A DNA stretch of 58,055 nucleotides. Source: Clostridiales bacterium (lineage in GTDB: Bacteria; Bacillota; Clostridia; Lachnospirales; Lachnospiraceae). The position numbers and the translations under genes were made by a program. The DNA lies in assembly GCA_003343625.1 (NCBI GenBank), contig QAKV01000019.1, forward strand, positions 1 through 58,055. The letters are read 5' to 3'. How positions within the stretch are numbered: position 1 is the stretch's first letter; each line of letters starts with the position of its first letter. Below are positions 33,570 through 41,363 of the stretch, one piece after another. A model generated the notes under the pieces. The model did no database searches. It was not told where the DNA came from and saw only the letters and a program-made list of their open reading frames with translations.

Positions 33570-34835
33570 ATGGGAATGACGATGACGCAGAAGATTCTGG
33601 CCGCCCATGCGGGAATGGATTCGGTGGAAGCGGGCCAGCTGATCGAGGCCCGGCTGGATCTGGTTTTGGGAAACGACATCACCAGCCCGGTGGCCATCAA
33701 AGAGATGGAAAAGATGAAGGTGAACGGGGTGTTCGATAAGGATAAGATCGCGCTGGTGCCGGATCATTTCGTGCCCAACAAAGATATCAAGTCCGCTGAA
33801 CACTGTAAATGTGTGCGGGAATTCGCCCGCCGCAACGAAATTACCAACTATTTTGAAGTGGGGCAGATGGGCATAGAGCACGCCCTGCTGCCGGAAAAAG
33901 GGTTGACAGTGGCCGGGGACGTCATCATCGGGGCGGATTCCCACACCTGTACCTACGGCGCGTTGGGAGCATTTTCCACCGGCGTTGGGAGCACGGATAT
34001 GGCGGCGGGAATGGCCACCGGAAAAGCGTGGTTTAAGGTGCCGGGAGCCATCCGTTTTAATCTGACCGGAAAACCTTCCAAATGGGTCAGCGGCAAGGAT
34101 GTGATCCTGCATATCATCGGGATGATAGGTGTGGACGGAGCCCTTTACAAATCCATGGAATTCGTCGGCGACGGCATCGTCAACCTGAGCATGGACGACC
34201 GGTTCACCATCGCCAATATGGCCATCGAGGCCGGCGGCAAGAACGGGATTTTCCCGGTGGATGACAAGGCGGAGGCTTATCTGAAGGAGCATTCCGACAG
34301 ACCCTATCAGATTTATGAAGCGGATCCCGACGCGGTCTACGATGCGGAATATACCATCGACCTGAGCAGTTTAAAACCTACTGTGGCATTCCCCCATCTG
34401 CCGGAGAACACGAAGACTGTGGATGAGATCGGAGAGGACATCGTCATCGATCAGGTGGTGATCGGCTCCTGCACCAACGGACGGCTGGATGATCTGCGCA
34501 TCGCGGCGGAGGTGCTGTGCGGGCGGCATATCGCGGAAGGAATGCGCTGCATCGTCATCCCCGCTACTCAGAAGATCTATCTGCAGGCCATGGAAGAAGG
34601 GCTTTTAAAGACATTTATCGAGGCGGGATGCGTGGTCAGCACTCCTACCTGCGGCCCCTGTCTGGGCGGCTATATGGGCGTTTTGGCGGAAGGAGAGCGC
34701 TGCGTGTCCACCACTAACAGAAATTTCGTCGGGCGGATGGGACACGTGAACTCGGAGATTTATCTGGCGAGCCCTGCGGTGGCCGCGGCCAGCGCAATAG
34801 CGGGCAAGATCGCAAGCCCGGACCAGCTGGACTGA
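33570..34835 (+). CDS. leuC: 3-isopropylmalate dehydratase, large subunit
   Basis: 421 aa, the class found in Clostridia and archaea. Aconitase-family enzyme that isomerises 2- to 3-isopropylmalate through a [4Fe-4S] cluster. The start [15 protein letters not shown] is typical; GGAAGGAG lies 11 nt upstream. Cluster cysteines: [13 protein letters not shown] (first) and the pair in [14 protein letters not shown]. Other motifs are [23 protein letters not shown] and RNFVGRMGH. It forms a heterodimer with LeuD, which follows 13 nt later. Control is probably by the divergent LysR protein. leuA and leuB are not in the window. Confidence 0.96.
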   Translation: MGMTMTQKILAAHAGMDSVEAGQLIEARLDLVLGNDITSPVAIKEMEKMKVNGVFDKDKIALVPDHFVPNKDIKSAEHCKCVREFARRNEITNYFEVGQMGIEHALLPEKGLTVAGDVIIGADSHTCTYGALGAFSTGVGSTDMAAGMATGKAWFKVPGAIRFNLTGKPSKWVSGKDVILHIIGMIGVDGALYKSMEFVGDGIVNLSMDDRFTIANMAIEAGGKNGIFPVDDKAEAYLKEHSDRPYQIYEADPDAVYDAEYTIDLSSLKPTVAFPHLPENTKTVDEIGEDIVIDQVVIGSCTNGRLDDLRIAAEVLCGRHIAEGMRCIVIPATQKIYLQAMEEGLLKTFIEAGCVVSTPTCGPCLGGYMGVLAEGERCVSTTNRNFVGRMGHVNSEIYLASPAVAAASAIAGKIASPDQLD

Positions 34836-34848
34836 AAGGAGAAGAACG

Positions 34849-35337
34849 ATGAAGAAAGCGTCAGGAACTGTTTTTAAATACGGAGATAACGTGGACACGG
34901 ATGTGATCATTCCCGCCCGGTATCTGAACTCTTCGGATCCGGCGGAGCTGGCTTCCCATTGTATGGAAGATATCGATAAGGATTTTGTCGGAAAAGTGAA
35001 GGCGGGGGATCTGATCGTGGCGGAAAAGAATTTCGGCTGCGGGTCTTCAAGGGAGCATGCGCCCGCTGCGATCAAGGCGGCGGGAGTCAGCTGTGTGATC
35101 GCGGAGACCTTCGCCCGGATCTTCTATCGCAACGCCATCAACATCGGGCTGCCCATCATCGAGTGCCCGGAGGCCGCGAAGGGCATCCGGGCAGGGGATG
35201 AGGTGGAAGTGGATTTCGACACGGGCGTGATCTATGACAAGACGCAGGAAACGCAGTTCAAAGGGCAGGCGTTTCCGCCCTTCATGCAGAAGATCATCGA
35301 TGCAGGCGGCCTGATCAACTACATCAACGCGCAGTAG
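34849..35337 (+). CDS. leuD: 3-isopropylmalate dehydratase, small subunit
   Basis: 162 aa, standard for the short class. [16 protein letters not shown] at the start, [44 protein letters not shown] in the middle; the swivel domain closes the LeuC active site. AAAGGAG precedes the ATG. Translational spacing of 13 nt from leuC indicates one operon. No terminator is obvious in the 32 nt before the convergent histidine kinase gene. Confidence 0.96.
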   Translation: MKKASGTVFKYGDNVDTDVIIPARYLNSSDPAELASHCMEDIDKDFVGKVKAGDLIVAEKNFGCGSSREHAPAAIKAAGVSCVIAETFARIFYRNAINIGLPIIECPEAAKGIRAGDEVEVDFDTGVIYDKTQETQFKGQAFPPFMQKIIDAGGLINYINAQ

Positions 35338-35369
35338 GCCATCGGTGCCTCTGCCGCGGGGCCTCCCCA

Positions 35370-36641
35370 TCAGAGTACCACGATGATAGAAGTCTGGGAG
35401 TGGCCATCGCTTCGGACGCCGATACGGCCGCGGTGGGAGGCGACGATGGAAGCCGCAATGGAGAGCCCGAGGCCGTAACCGCCGGCCTGCTCATCGCTGC
35501 CGGACAGACGGCTGCGGGAAGCGTCGCTTCGATAGAAGCGTTCGAAAATATGTTTTTGTTCTTCGGAGGAGATACCCTTTCCTGTGTTCATCACGGAAAG
35601 GGTTCTTTTTTCGCCTTTCCGGATCAGGGAGATGACGATAGTCCCACGTTCGTCCGCGTATTTAAAAGCGTTATCGAGAAGGATGGTGACCAGCTGTCGG
35701 ATCGCGGATTCATCCCCCTGATAAGAGATCCCCTCCGGAATATCCATCCGATAGGTCTTCCCGCTCTCGTATGCGAGGCTTTCGAAGGAGAGGGCGGCGG
35801 TGGCCACGACGCGGCTTAAGTCGAAGGGCGCCATGGGGAGCGCCTTTTGGGCGGCATCCATCCTGGCCAGATCCAGAAGTTCCCGGATCAGCGCATTCAT
35901 CCGGCCGATCTGTTCCAGAATGTGCGCAAGCCATTTATTTTCCCCGAGGGAGGAGGAGAGGACTTCCGCGTTGGCGGAGATGATGGTAAGCGGGGTTTTC
36001 AGCTCGTGGGAAGCGTCGGCGATGAACTGTTTCTGTTTTTCCAGCGTGTCTTCCACAGGGCGGATCATCCATCGGGACAAAAACAGAACCGCCAGAAAGA
36101 GGAGGAAGATCCCGGCCAGCCCTGCCGCCAGGCAGAGGATGAACAGGTCGAAAATCATGGAGTGCTCCACGGAATAGTCCAGAAAGAAAAGCTCATGACC
36201 GTTTTCCGTCTGACGGCTCAAATACAGATAATGTCCGGCCACCACGCCATGTTCCTGTTCCGGATCCGCTTTCTCCCCGATGAGCAGGATGTCCTCTTCG
36301 GAAAGATCCGAATCGTGGTTGTAATTGACTTCAAGAACGTTTTTTCCCGCATCGTACTCGATAGAAAAGATGCGGAACGCATCCTGATAGTTGCTGGGCG
36401 GGGGAGGAGTTATGAGTTCATCCCGCCCGGCGATTTCCTGCTGTCCCTGACCGTCCTGTCCCGGAACGCCAGAGCCGTCCGAAAATTCCATTTCATCCGC
36501 GAAATGGCGCAGCATTTCATAGCCTCTGTTTCGGCTGGAAACCGTCATGAAAACGTTGATCACCAGGAGGATCAGGAGAAACAGGGCGCCGATACAGAGC
36601 ATGGTGACGGCGATGAACTTGTAACGGAGCTGTCGGATCAT
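35370..36641 (-). CDS. Sensor histidine kinase
   Basis: 423 aa. Two membrane helices (about 8-32 and 182-205) flank an extracellular sensor region of about 150 residues rich in Pro, Gly and Asp near its start. A short HAMP-like linker leads to HisKA with ASHELKTPLTI (phospho-accepting His), N box LLDNAFKYAD, G1 NTGKGISSEEQKHIFERFYR and G2 GYGLGLSIA. It overlaps the upstream response-regulator gene by ATGA and is co-translated. Kinases of this group often pair with efflux ABC cassettes; a damaged one lies at 39.4-41.3 kb. The signal is unknown. Confidence 0.92.
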   Translation of the reverse strand: MIRQLRYKFIAVTMLCIGALFLLILLVINVFMTVSSRNRGYEMLRHFADEMEFSDGSGVPGQDGQGQQEIAGRDELITPPPPSNYQDAFRIFSIEYDAGKNVLEVNYNHDSDLSEEDILLIGEKADPEQEHGVVAGHYLYLSRQTENGHELFFLDYSVEHSMIFDLFILCLAAGLAGIFLLFLAVLFLSRWMIRPVEDTLEKQKQFIADASHELKTPLTIISANAEVLSSSLGENKWLAHILEQIGRMNALIRELLDLARMDAAQKALPMAPFDLSRVVATAALSFESLAYESGKTYRMDIPEGISYQGDESAIRQLVTILLDNAFKYADERGTIVISLIRKGEKRTLSVMNTGKGISSEEQKHIFERFYRSDASRSRLSGSDEQAGGYGLGLSIAASIVASHRGRIGVRSDGHSQTSIIVVL

Positions 36642-37333
36642 GACCGTCCCTCCAGCCGATAGCCGGCCATGCGGATCGTGCGGATGGAAACGGCGGATCC
36701 GAGGGCGTGCAGCTTCTGCCTCAGAAAGGAAATGTAGACCTCCACGTTGTTATAGTCCGCAGCGGAGTCCAGCCCCCATACCCGGCTGAGCAGAAGTTCT
36801 TTCGGCAGCACCTGACAGGGATTGCGCAAAAACAGCTCCATCAGCTCAAATTCCTTCTTGCCGAGCCGGATGGAGTTCTTGCCGCAGGAAAGCTCCATGC
36901 CGCCCCTGTCCAACGCGAGATCTTCGAATTGCAGGATATCTTCGGTATATCTGGGGCCCCGGCGGCTGATGGCCCGGATTCTGGCCAGCAGCTCGGCCGT
37001 AGAAAAGGGCTTGGGCAGATAGTCGTCGCTGCCCGCGTCCAGCCCCGTGACAATATCCGACAGTTCGGATTTGGCGGTGAGTAAAATCACGGGCGTGTGG
37101 TTCTTTTCCGCCCGCATTTTTTTGAGAACGGAGAGCCCGTCCATCCCGGGCAGCATGATATCCAAAAGGATCAGATCGTATATCCCGGTGCGGATATACT
37201 CCAGCCCGTCGATTCCGTTGGACACGCAGTCCGTCAGATACCCGTTCTGATTTAAAATTTCCGACAGCGCTTCCGACAGCGCCGTTTCATCTTCCACGAG
37301 GTTTCCGTCTTTTTCTTTCTTACAATATACCAT
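36638..37333 (-). CDS. OmpR-family response regulator with an atypical N-terminus
   Basis: 231 aa as opened. Receiver domain with acidic pair EDE, phospho-acceptor aspartate in YDLILLDIMLPGMDGL, Thr in VILLTAKSE and Lys in YLPKPF; C-terminal winged helix (FEDLALDRGGMELSCG...SIRTIRMAGYRLEG). The first strand is wrong: where ILLVEDE is expected the sequence reads KDGNLVEDE, and no ribosome site precedes the ATG at 37333. A TATATT resembling a -10 overlaps this start region. The true start may be the GTG of VEDE, giving a receiver without strand 1, or the gene may be damaged. It is the first cistron with the kinase. Confidence 0.8.
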   Translation of the reverse strand: MVYCKKEKDGNLVEDETALSEALSEILNQNGYLTDCVSNGIDGLEYIRTGIYDLILLDIMLPGMDGLSVLKKMRAEKNHTPVILLTAKSELSDIVTGLDAGSDDYLPKPFSTAELLARIRAISRRGPRYTEDILQFEDLALDRGGMELSCGKNSIRLGKKEFELMELFLRNPCQVLPKELLLSRVWGLDSAADYNNVEVYISFLRQKLHALGSAVSIRTIRMAGYRLEGRS

Positions 37334-37359
37334 AAAACTTAAAGGAATATTGAAATATC

Positions 37360-37388
37360 TTGCATTTCGAAAAACAGAGGATTATAAT
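37360..37388 (+). promoter_or_regulatory. Promoter for the DUF134-NifX gene
   Basis: TTGCAT (37360-37365), a 17-nt spacer and TATAAT (37383-37388), giving a leader of about 70 nt. Confidence 0.75.
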
Positions 37389-37400
37389 ATAACCGTCATA

Positions 37401-37465
37401 TGTCGGAAACGGAGGAAAAAGCAGTTTTGTGCCGGGGCAAAAGACGCTCCGACATGGAGGTAACC
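37401..37465 (+). promoter_or_regulatory. Structured 5' leader (copy B of the shared leader motif)
   Basis: TGTCGGA (37401-37407), only a few bases from the predicted transcript start, can pair with TCCGACA (37448-37454), immediately before the GGAGG ribosome site. The 19-nt segment 37446-37464 is identical to 1209-1227. The 40-nt interior includes GCCGGGGCAAAAGAC. The layout, a closing stem at the very 5' end next to the ribosome site, resembles a translation-control element. Confidence 0.5.
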
Positions 37466-38260
37466 ATGCCAAGACCGAGTCGGTGCAGGAGGATTTGCTG
37501 CGAACCGGAATACGTCCGCTTCGGCCCTTTCGGGGCGAAGGAAGCGGAGCCGGTTATTTTGACGGTGGATGAATACGAGGCCATCCGGCTGATCGATTTC
37601 GAGAAGCGAACTCACGGGCAGTGTGCGGCGCAGATGGGGGTCTCCCGCACCACGGTCACGGAGATGTACGAGCGGGCCAGGGAGAAGATCGCGGATTGCC
37701 TCGTCAATGGGAAGTCGCTGCGCATCAGCGGCGGAAACTACATGGTTTGTGACGGTTCCGCGCAGAGGCGCTGCGGCAGGAGATGTGACAGGATGAGAAC
37801 TGCGGCCGGAAAGCGGGCTGCGGCCAGCGCAGCGGGAAAGGGAGAAGAGAAGATGAAGATTGCAGTCACTTATGAAAACGGGAACGTATTTCCGCATTTC
37901 GGGCATACGGAACAGTTCAAGGTATACGAGGTGAAGGACAACGCAGTGGTCAGCACACAGATCGTGGATACTGACGGAAGCGGTCACGGAGCCCTGGCGG
38001 GGATGCTCGTCGGGCTGGGCGCGGATACCCTGATTTGCGGTGGGATCGGCGCCGGAGCCCAGATGGCTTTGGCGGAAGCGGGCATCCGGCTTTACGGCGG
38101 AGTGTCCGGCAGCGCGGATGAAGCGGTGGACGCGCTGCTGGCAGGAACGCTCTCCTATCATCCGGATGTCCATTGCGATCATCACGGACATCACGGGGAA
38201 GGGCATTCCTGCGGAGAGGATAAACACGGCTGCGCCGGAAACGGGAGCTGCCGCGGATAA
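37466..38260 (+). CDS. DUF134 DNA-binding domain fused to a NifX/NifB-type cofactor-binding domain
   Basis: 264 aa from the ATG at 37466 behind GGAGGT. Residues about 1-95 are DUF134 (RPSRCRRICCEPEYVRFGPFG, then a sigma70-region-4-like HTH GQCAAQMGVSRTTVTEMYERAREKIAD). A basic Ala-rich linker leads to a dinitrogenase iron-molybdenum cofactor domain (about 130-235, MKIAVTYENGNVFPHFGHTEQFKVYEV...GHGALAGMLVGLGADTLICGGIGAGAQ). The tail is a His/Cys cluster (HHGHHGEGHSC), probably metal-binding. An internal GGAGAAGAG-ATG at 37853 could give the NifX part alone. Likely a metal- or redox-responsive regulator; no nif genes are near. Confidence 0.9.
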   Translation: MPRPSRCRRICCEPEYVRFGPFGAKEAEPVILTVDEYEAIRLIDFEKRTHGQCAAQMGVSRTTVTEMYERAREKIADCLVNGKSLRISGGNYMVCDGSAQRRCGRRCDRMRTAAGKRAAASAAGKGEEKMKIAVTYENGNVFPHFGHTEQFKVYEVKDNAVVSTQIVDTDGSGHGALAGMLVGLGADTLICGGIGAGAQMALAEAGIRLYGGVSGSADEAVDALLAGTLSYHPDVHCDHHGHHGEGHSCGEDKHGCAGNGSCRG

Positions 38261-38282
38261 AAGGACAGCATACGAGTGGCTG

Positions 38283-39242
38283 TCAGAATGGAGCCGTCGG
38301 ATTCCGGTAGTGCCGGAGCAACTTCTCGATCTGCAAATTCAGGTTTTCGGGAAGCAGGGCGTCCGCGCGATGGTTCCATTTCAGCCACAGATGCAGGCGA
38401 TGATATCCCGGGAAAGCTGCCTTTTTCGGACGTGGCGTCCGGGGGGCAGCCTGCACGCGGATACGAACCCTCCTTTGTTCCAGGAGGGGGACGACCACAT
38501 AATACAGCCGGTCATCGGGAAAGGAAAGATAGCCGATTTCCTTTCCCGATTTTCGTTTCAAATACAGGCGGTGTCGTCTGAGAACGGAAGGAAAAAGCGG
38601 CTCATCCTCTTCCAGAGCGATGGGCGGGCCGGAAAACTCCAACGTCGAAGGAACGTAAAAGACGGGCTCTCCGGACTGATCCGGGGGGCCTTTTTTGGCG
38701 AGCTGCGAAAGGAGAGCCGCTCCGTCGATGAACTGCTGCGCCAAAAGATAGGTGAGCTCTGCCTGAATTCTTTCGCGGCCGGGAGGGCTGTTCCTGTGAA
38801 GGGCGGCATCCGCCTCATCCAGAAGATCTTTGCCGCATCGGTATACGCTGAGCAAAAAGAGGGGAAAGTCCTCCTCGATGCGCCAGAGATATTTTCCTCT
38901 GGCGATACTGAAACTGCCCAAAGGAGCTCCGTCCGGATCCTCTGCATAACACAGAATTTCCCGCTCCGCAAAGGCGTGTATGTTGAGCGGGGCATTCCAG
39001 CCTGTCCGGTCCGCCTGCCGACGCTTTGCGAAATCGTTTTGGAAGGGACGTTCGCGTTCCGGAGCTTTTGCGCCTTTTAAGATGGCGTATGCCAGATTCA
39101 GTTCCCGGGCCCGGTCGCAGGCGGCTTCATTTCCGGAATCCGGATGCGACTGCATGATGAGCTTTCGGTATGTCCTTTTCAGTTCTCTGTCATCCGTTCC
39201 GGGGGAGAGGCCCAGAATTCGATATGCTTCCCGTTCGGTCAT
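38283..39242 (-). CDS. J-domain protein with a large unknown C-terminal region
   Basis: 319 aa from the ATG at 39242. Residues 1-60 form a J domain (EAYRILGLSPGTDDRELKRTYRKLIMQSHPDSG) with the HPD motif, so it should stimulate a DnaK-type chaperone ATPase. The glycine-rich and zinc-finger regions of DnaJ are absent. The rest is rich in Arg, Leu and Pro without a recognised domain; segments such as YLWRIEEDFPLFLLSVYRCGKDLLDEADAALHR suggest a helical substrate or scaffold part. The ribosome site GGAAGG is rather distant (15 nt). It is convergent with the DUF134-NifX gene. Confidence 0.8.
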   Translation of the reverse strand: MTEREAYRILGLSPGTDDRELKRTYRKLIMQSHPDSGNEAACDRARELNLAYAILKGAKAPERERPFQNDFAKRRQADRTGWNAPLNIHAFAEREILCYAEDPDGAPLGSFSIARGKYLWRIEEDFPLFLLSVYRCGKDLLDEADAALHRNSPPGRERIQAELTYLLAQQFIDGAALLSQLAKKGPPDQSGEPVFYVPSTLEFSGPPIALEEDEPLFPSVLRRHRLYLKRKSGKEIGYLSFPDDRLYYVVVPLLEQRRVRIRVQAAPRTPRPKKAAFPGYHRLHLWLKWNHRADALLPENLNLQIEKLLRHYRNPTAPF

Positions 39243-39440
39243 GTTTTGTGTCGAGTTCCTTCCTTTTGCGTTTTCCCGTCTGAAACCAGTATAGCCTATC
39301 CGGATCTTTTCCCGCAAAATAAATTTCACAAAAATCTCACAGAAATCTCACAGAAATGGCATGTCCCTTCAAGGTTTGTTTAAGAAAAAGCTTTTAAAAT
39401 GGCGATGTCAGCAATGAGGAAAGCGGACAGGAGGATTTAC

Positions 39441-40557
39441 GTGAAAATCGGGAAGAGGAAGAAAATTTGGATCGCAGGATTTTTCCGGCATCTGCGTTCT
39501 GGCGTTCGCAGCAGGAGGAAGCGCCTGGTATCTGACCGTCTTCCGAAACGGGAGAAACGAAAACGAACAGCAAAGGCCTGCGGTGCAGCAGGAACGGACA
39601 GCGCGGACGGTGACGGAGGAAGGCAGCGTTTCCGTGGGAACCGTCAGCCAGACTTTTGAAATAGACCTGTCAGAATTTTCGGGAGAAAACTCTCAGACTT
39701 TTTCCTGACAAACCGGAATGGATTTCCCGCAACTGGGCAACGTACAATCCGCGCAGGACAGCTCCGACAGCCGTCAGCTTTCCGTGGAAGAAGTGTACGT
39801 GGCGGTAGGGGAAGAGGTGAAGGAAGGAGACCCGATCCTGAAGGTGACGGACAGCGCGCTGGAGTCCATCCGAGAGGATTTAAGCGGGGATGTATCCGAA
39901 GCCCGGCTGGTATATGAACAGATGGTAACCCAACAGGAGCAGACAGAAGCGGAAGCTTCTGCGGAAAAGAAGGAAAACGAGCTGTACGGTCAATATGCGG
40001 ATACGGAGTATAATCTGACCGTCAACGAACTGACGGATGCGGTCGAAGAATTGCAGGAGTCTATCGCGCAGGCCCAGGAGTCCGTGACACAGCAGCAGGC
40101 GAAGCTGGCGGAACGAAACGAGGAGCTATCCGATGCGGGCAGCAAAATGGAGGCGGCCTCCGCATCCAACGAAACGCTGACCCTGCTTCTGGCGGCCATG
40201 GCGATCATCGTCTTCATCGTGGGCGGAATCGGGATCATGAACGTGCTGTTCGTCTCGGTCAGGGAGCGAACCAACGAAATCGGCATTCTGAAAGCCATCG
40301 GCTGCAACAAAAAGGATATCCTTCTGGAGTTTTTGCTGGAAGCGGCCTGCATCAGCTTCATCGGCTCGGTGCTGGGCGTTTTGCTGGCACTGGGAATCAC
40401 GCCCGTCATCGAAGAGCTTTCCGTCCGCGTGGAACTGTCCGTTTGGGGAGGCCTTCTGTCCTTACTATTCGGTTGCCTGACCGGGACGATCTTCGGATTC
40501 TATCCCGCCTGGAAGGCGTCGAGGCTGATTCCCGTAGTGGCTTTGAATCATGAATAA
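39441..40557 (+). pseudogene. Remnant of an efflux adaptor (HlyD-like) fused by deletion to an FtsX-type ABC permease
   Basis: A good start (GGAGG, GTG at 39441) opens KIGKRKKIWIAGFF, then a frameshift near 39485 moves to a frame with GICVLAFAAGGSAWYLTVF (membrane anchor) and RTVTEEGSVSVGTVSQTFEIDL. That frame meets TGA at 39706-39708, in a place where the family usually has Trp, and continues with QLSVEEVYVAVGEEVKEGDPIL and a coiled coil. At about codon 145 after 39718 the sequence switches in frame to a MacB/FtsX permease end: ETLTLLLAAMAIIVFIVGGIGIM, VSVRERTNEIGILKAIG, FYPAWKASRLIPVVAL. The adaptor C-terminus and most of the permease are lost. Confidence 0.85.
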
Positions 40558-41263
40558 TTTGGGAAAGAAAGGAACCGGAAATGGCATGGAACCCAGAATC
40601 ATAGAGATGGAAGGGATCAATAAGGGATACCGGCTGGGAGAAGAGACCGTGCCGGTGTTGAGAGATATCCGCTTTTCGGTGGAGAAGGGAGAATTCGTGG
40701 CTATCCTGGGCCCTTCGGGATCCGGGAAAACGACGTTGATGAACATCATCGGCTGTATGGATGTGGCGGATAGCGGGAACTATTATCTGAATGGGGAGCC
40801 GATCCACGAGATGCCCCAGGATCGGCTCAATGAAATACGGAACCGGGAGATCGACTTCATTTTTCAGAATTACCAGCTGATTCCCACCTATAATATCCTG
40901 CAGAACATTATCATGCCCCTGGTGGTGCGCGGGATGACCAGCCGGGAGGCCGCAGAGGCGTGTATGCCGATCATCGAACTTTTGGGAATTTCGCACCGGC
41001 TCGCACATAAGCCGAACGAACTTTCCGGCGGTCAGAAACAACGGGTTTCCATCGCACGGGCGCTGGCGGGCCAGCCGGCCATTCTGCTCGCTGACGAGCC
41101 TACCGGAGCGCTGGATTCCGCCAGCGGCAGGGACGTGCTGAATTTATTCGAAAAACTCCACGGAATGGGCAATACCATCGTCATGATCACACACGATCTG
41201 AATGTGGCGCAGTACGCCCGGCGCATCGTGCATATTGTAGACGGTCGTCTGAGCGAAACCTGA
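40550..41263 (+). CDS. ABC transporter ATP-binding protein (MacB/LolD type)
   Basis: 237 aa from the ATG at 40550, which overlaps the permease remnant; an ATG at 40586 is an alternative start. Intact ATPase: Walker A GPSGSGKTTLMNII, Q-loop FIFQNYQLIPTYN, signature LSGGQKQRVSIARAL, Walker B AILLADEPTGALD and H-loop MITHDLN. This subfamily drives extrusion or envelope-remodelling transporters with an FtsX-type permease. Because its cognate permease and adaptor are broken, it is probably a relic or works with another permease. It ends at a strong terminator. Confidence 0.92.
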   Translation: MNNLGKKGTGNGMEPRIIEMEGINKGYRLGEETVPVLRDIRFSVEKGEFVAILGPSGSGKTTLMNIIGCMDVADSGNYYLNGEPIHEMPQDRLNEIRNREIDFIFQNYQLIPTYNILQNIIMPLVVRGMTSREAAEACMPIIELLGISHRLAHKPNELSGGQKQRVSIARALAGQPAILLADEPTGALDSASGRDVLNLFEKLHGMGNTIVMITHDLNVAQYARRIVHIVDGRLSET

Positions 41264-41287
41264 GGAAAGTCAGAGAGCGACGTGACG

Positions 41288-41361
41288 AAAAGAGGGGATG
41301 GCCGTTCGGGTTCCAGCCGGCATAGCCGGAAAGTCACCCGAACGGCCATCCCCTCTTTTTT
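41288..41361. terminator. Long bidirectional terminator between convergent ATPase genes
   Basis: A stem of about 22 bp: AGAGGGGATGGCCGTTCGGG on one side pairs with CCCGAACGGCCATCCCCTCT on the other, flanked by AAAA on the left and TTTTT on the right. A nested hairpin CCGGC-ATA-GCCGG sits in the loop. It can stop transcription in both directions. Confidence 0.9.
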
Positions 41362-41363
41362 CA

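Noticed and set aside
37401..37465. Possible c-di-GMP-I riboswitch, because of a GGGGCAAAAGACGC stretch
   Set aside because: The paired stems, the GNRA tetraloop and the second conserved block of that class are missing.
38040..39080. A 346-codon plus-strand frame between the NifX and J-domain genes
   Set aside because: Antisense to the J-domain gene, which has an HPD motif; no ribosome site.
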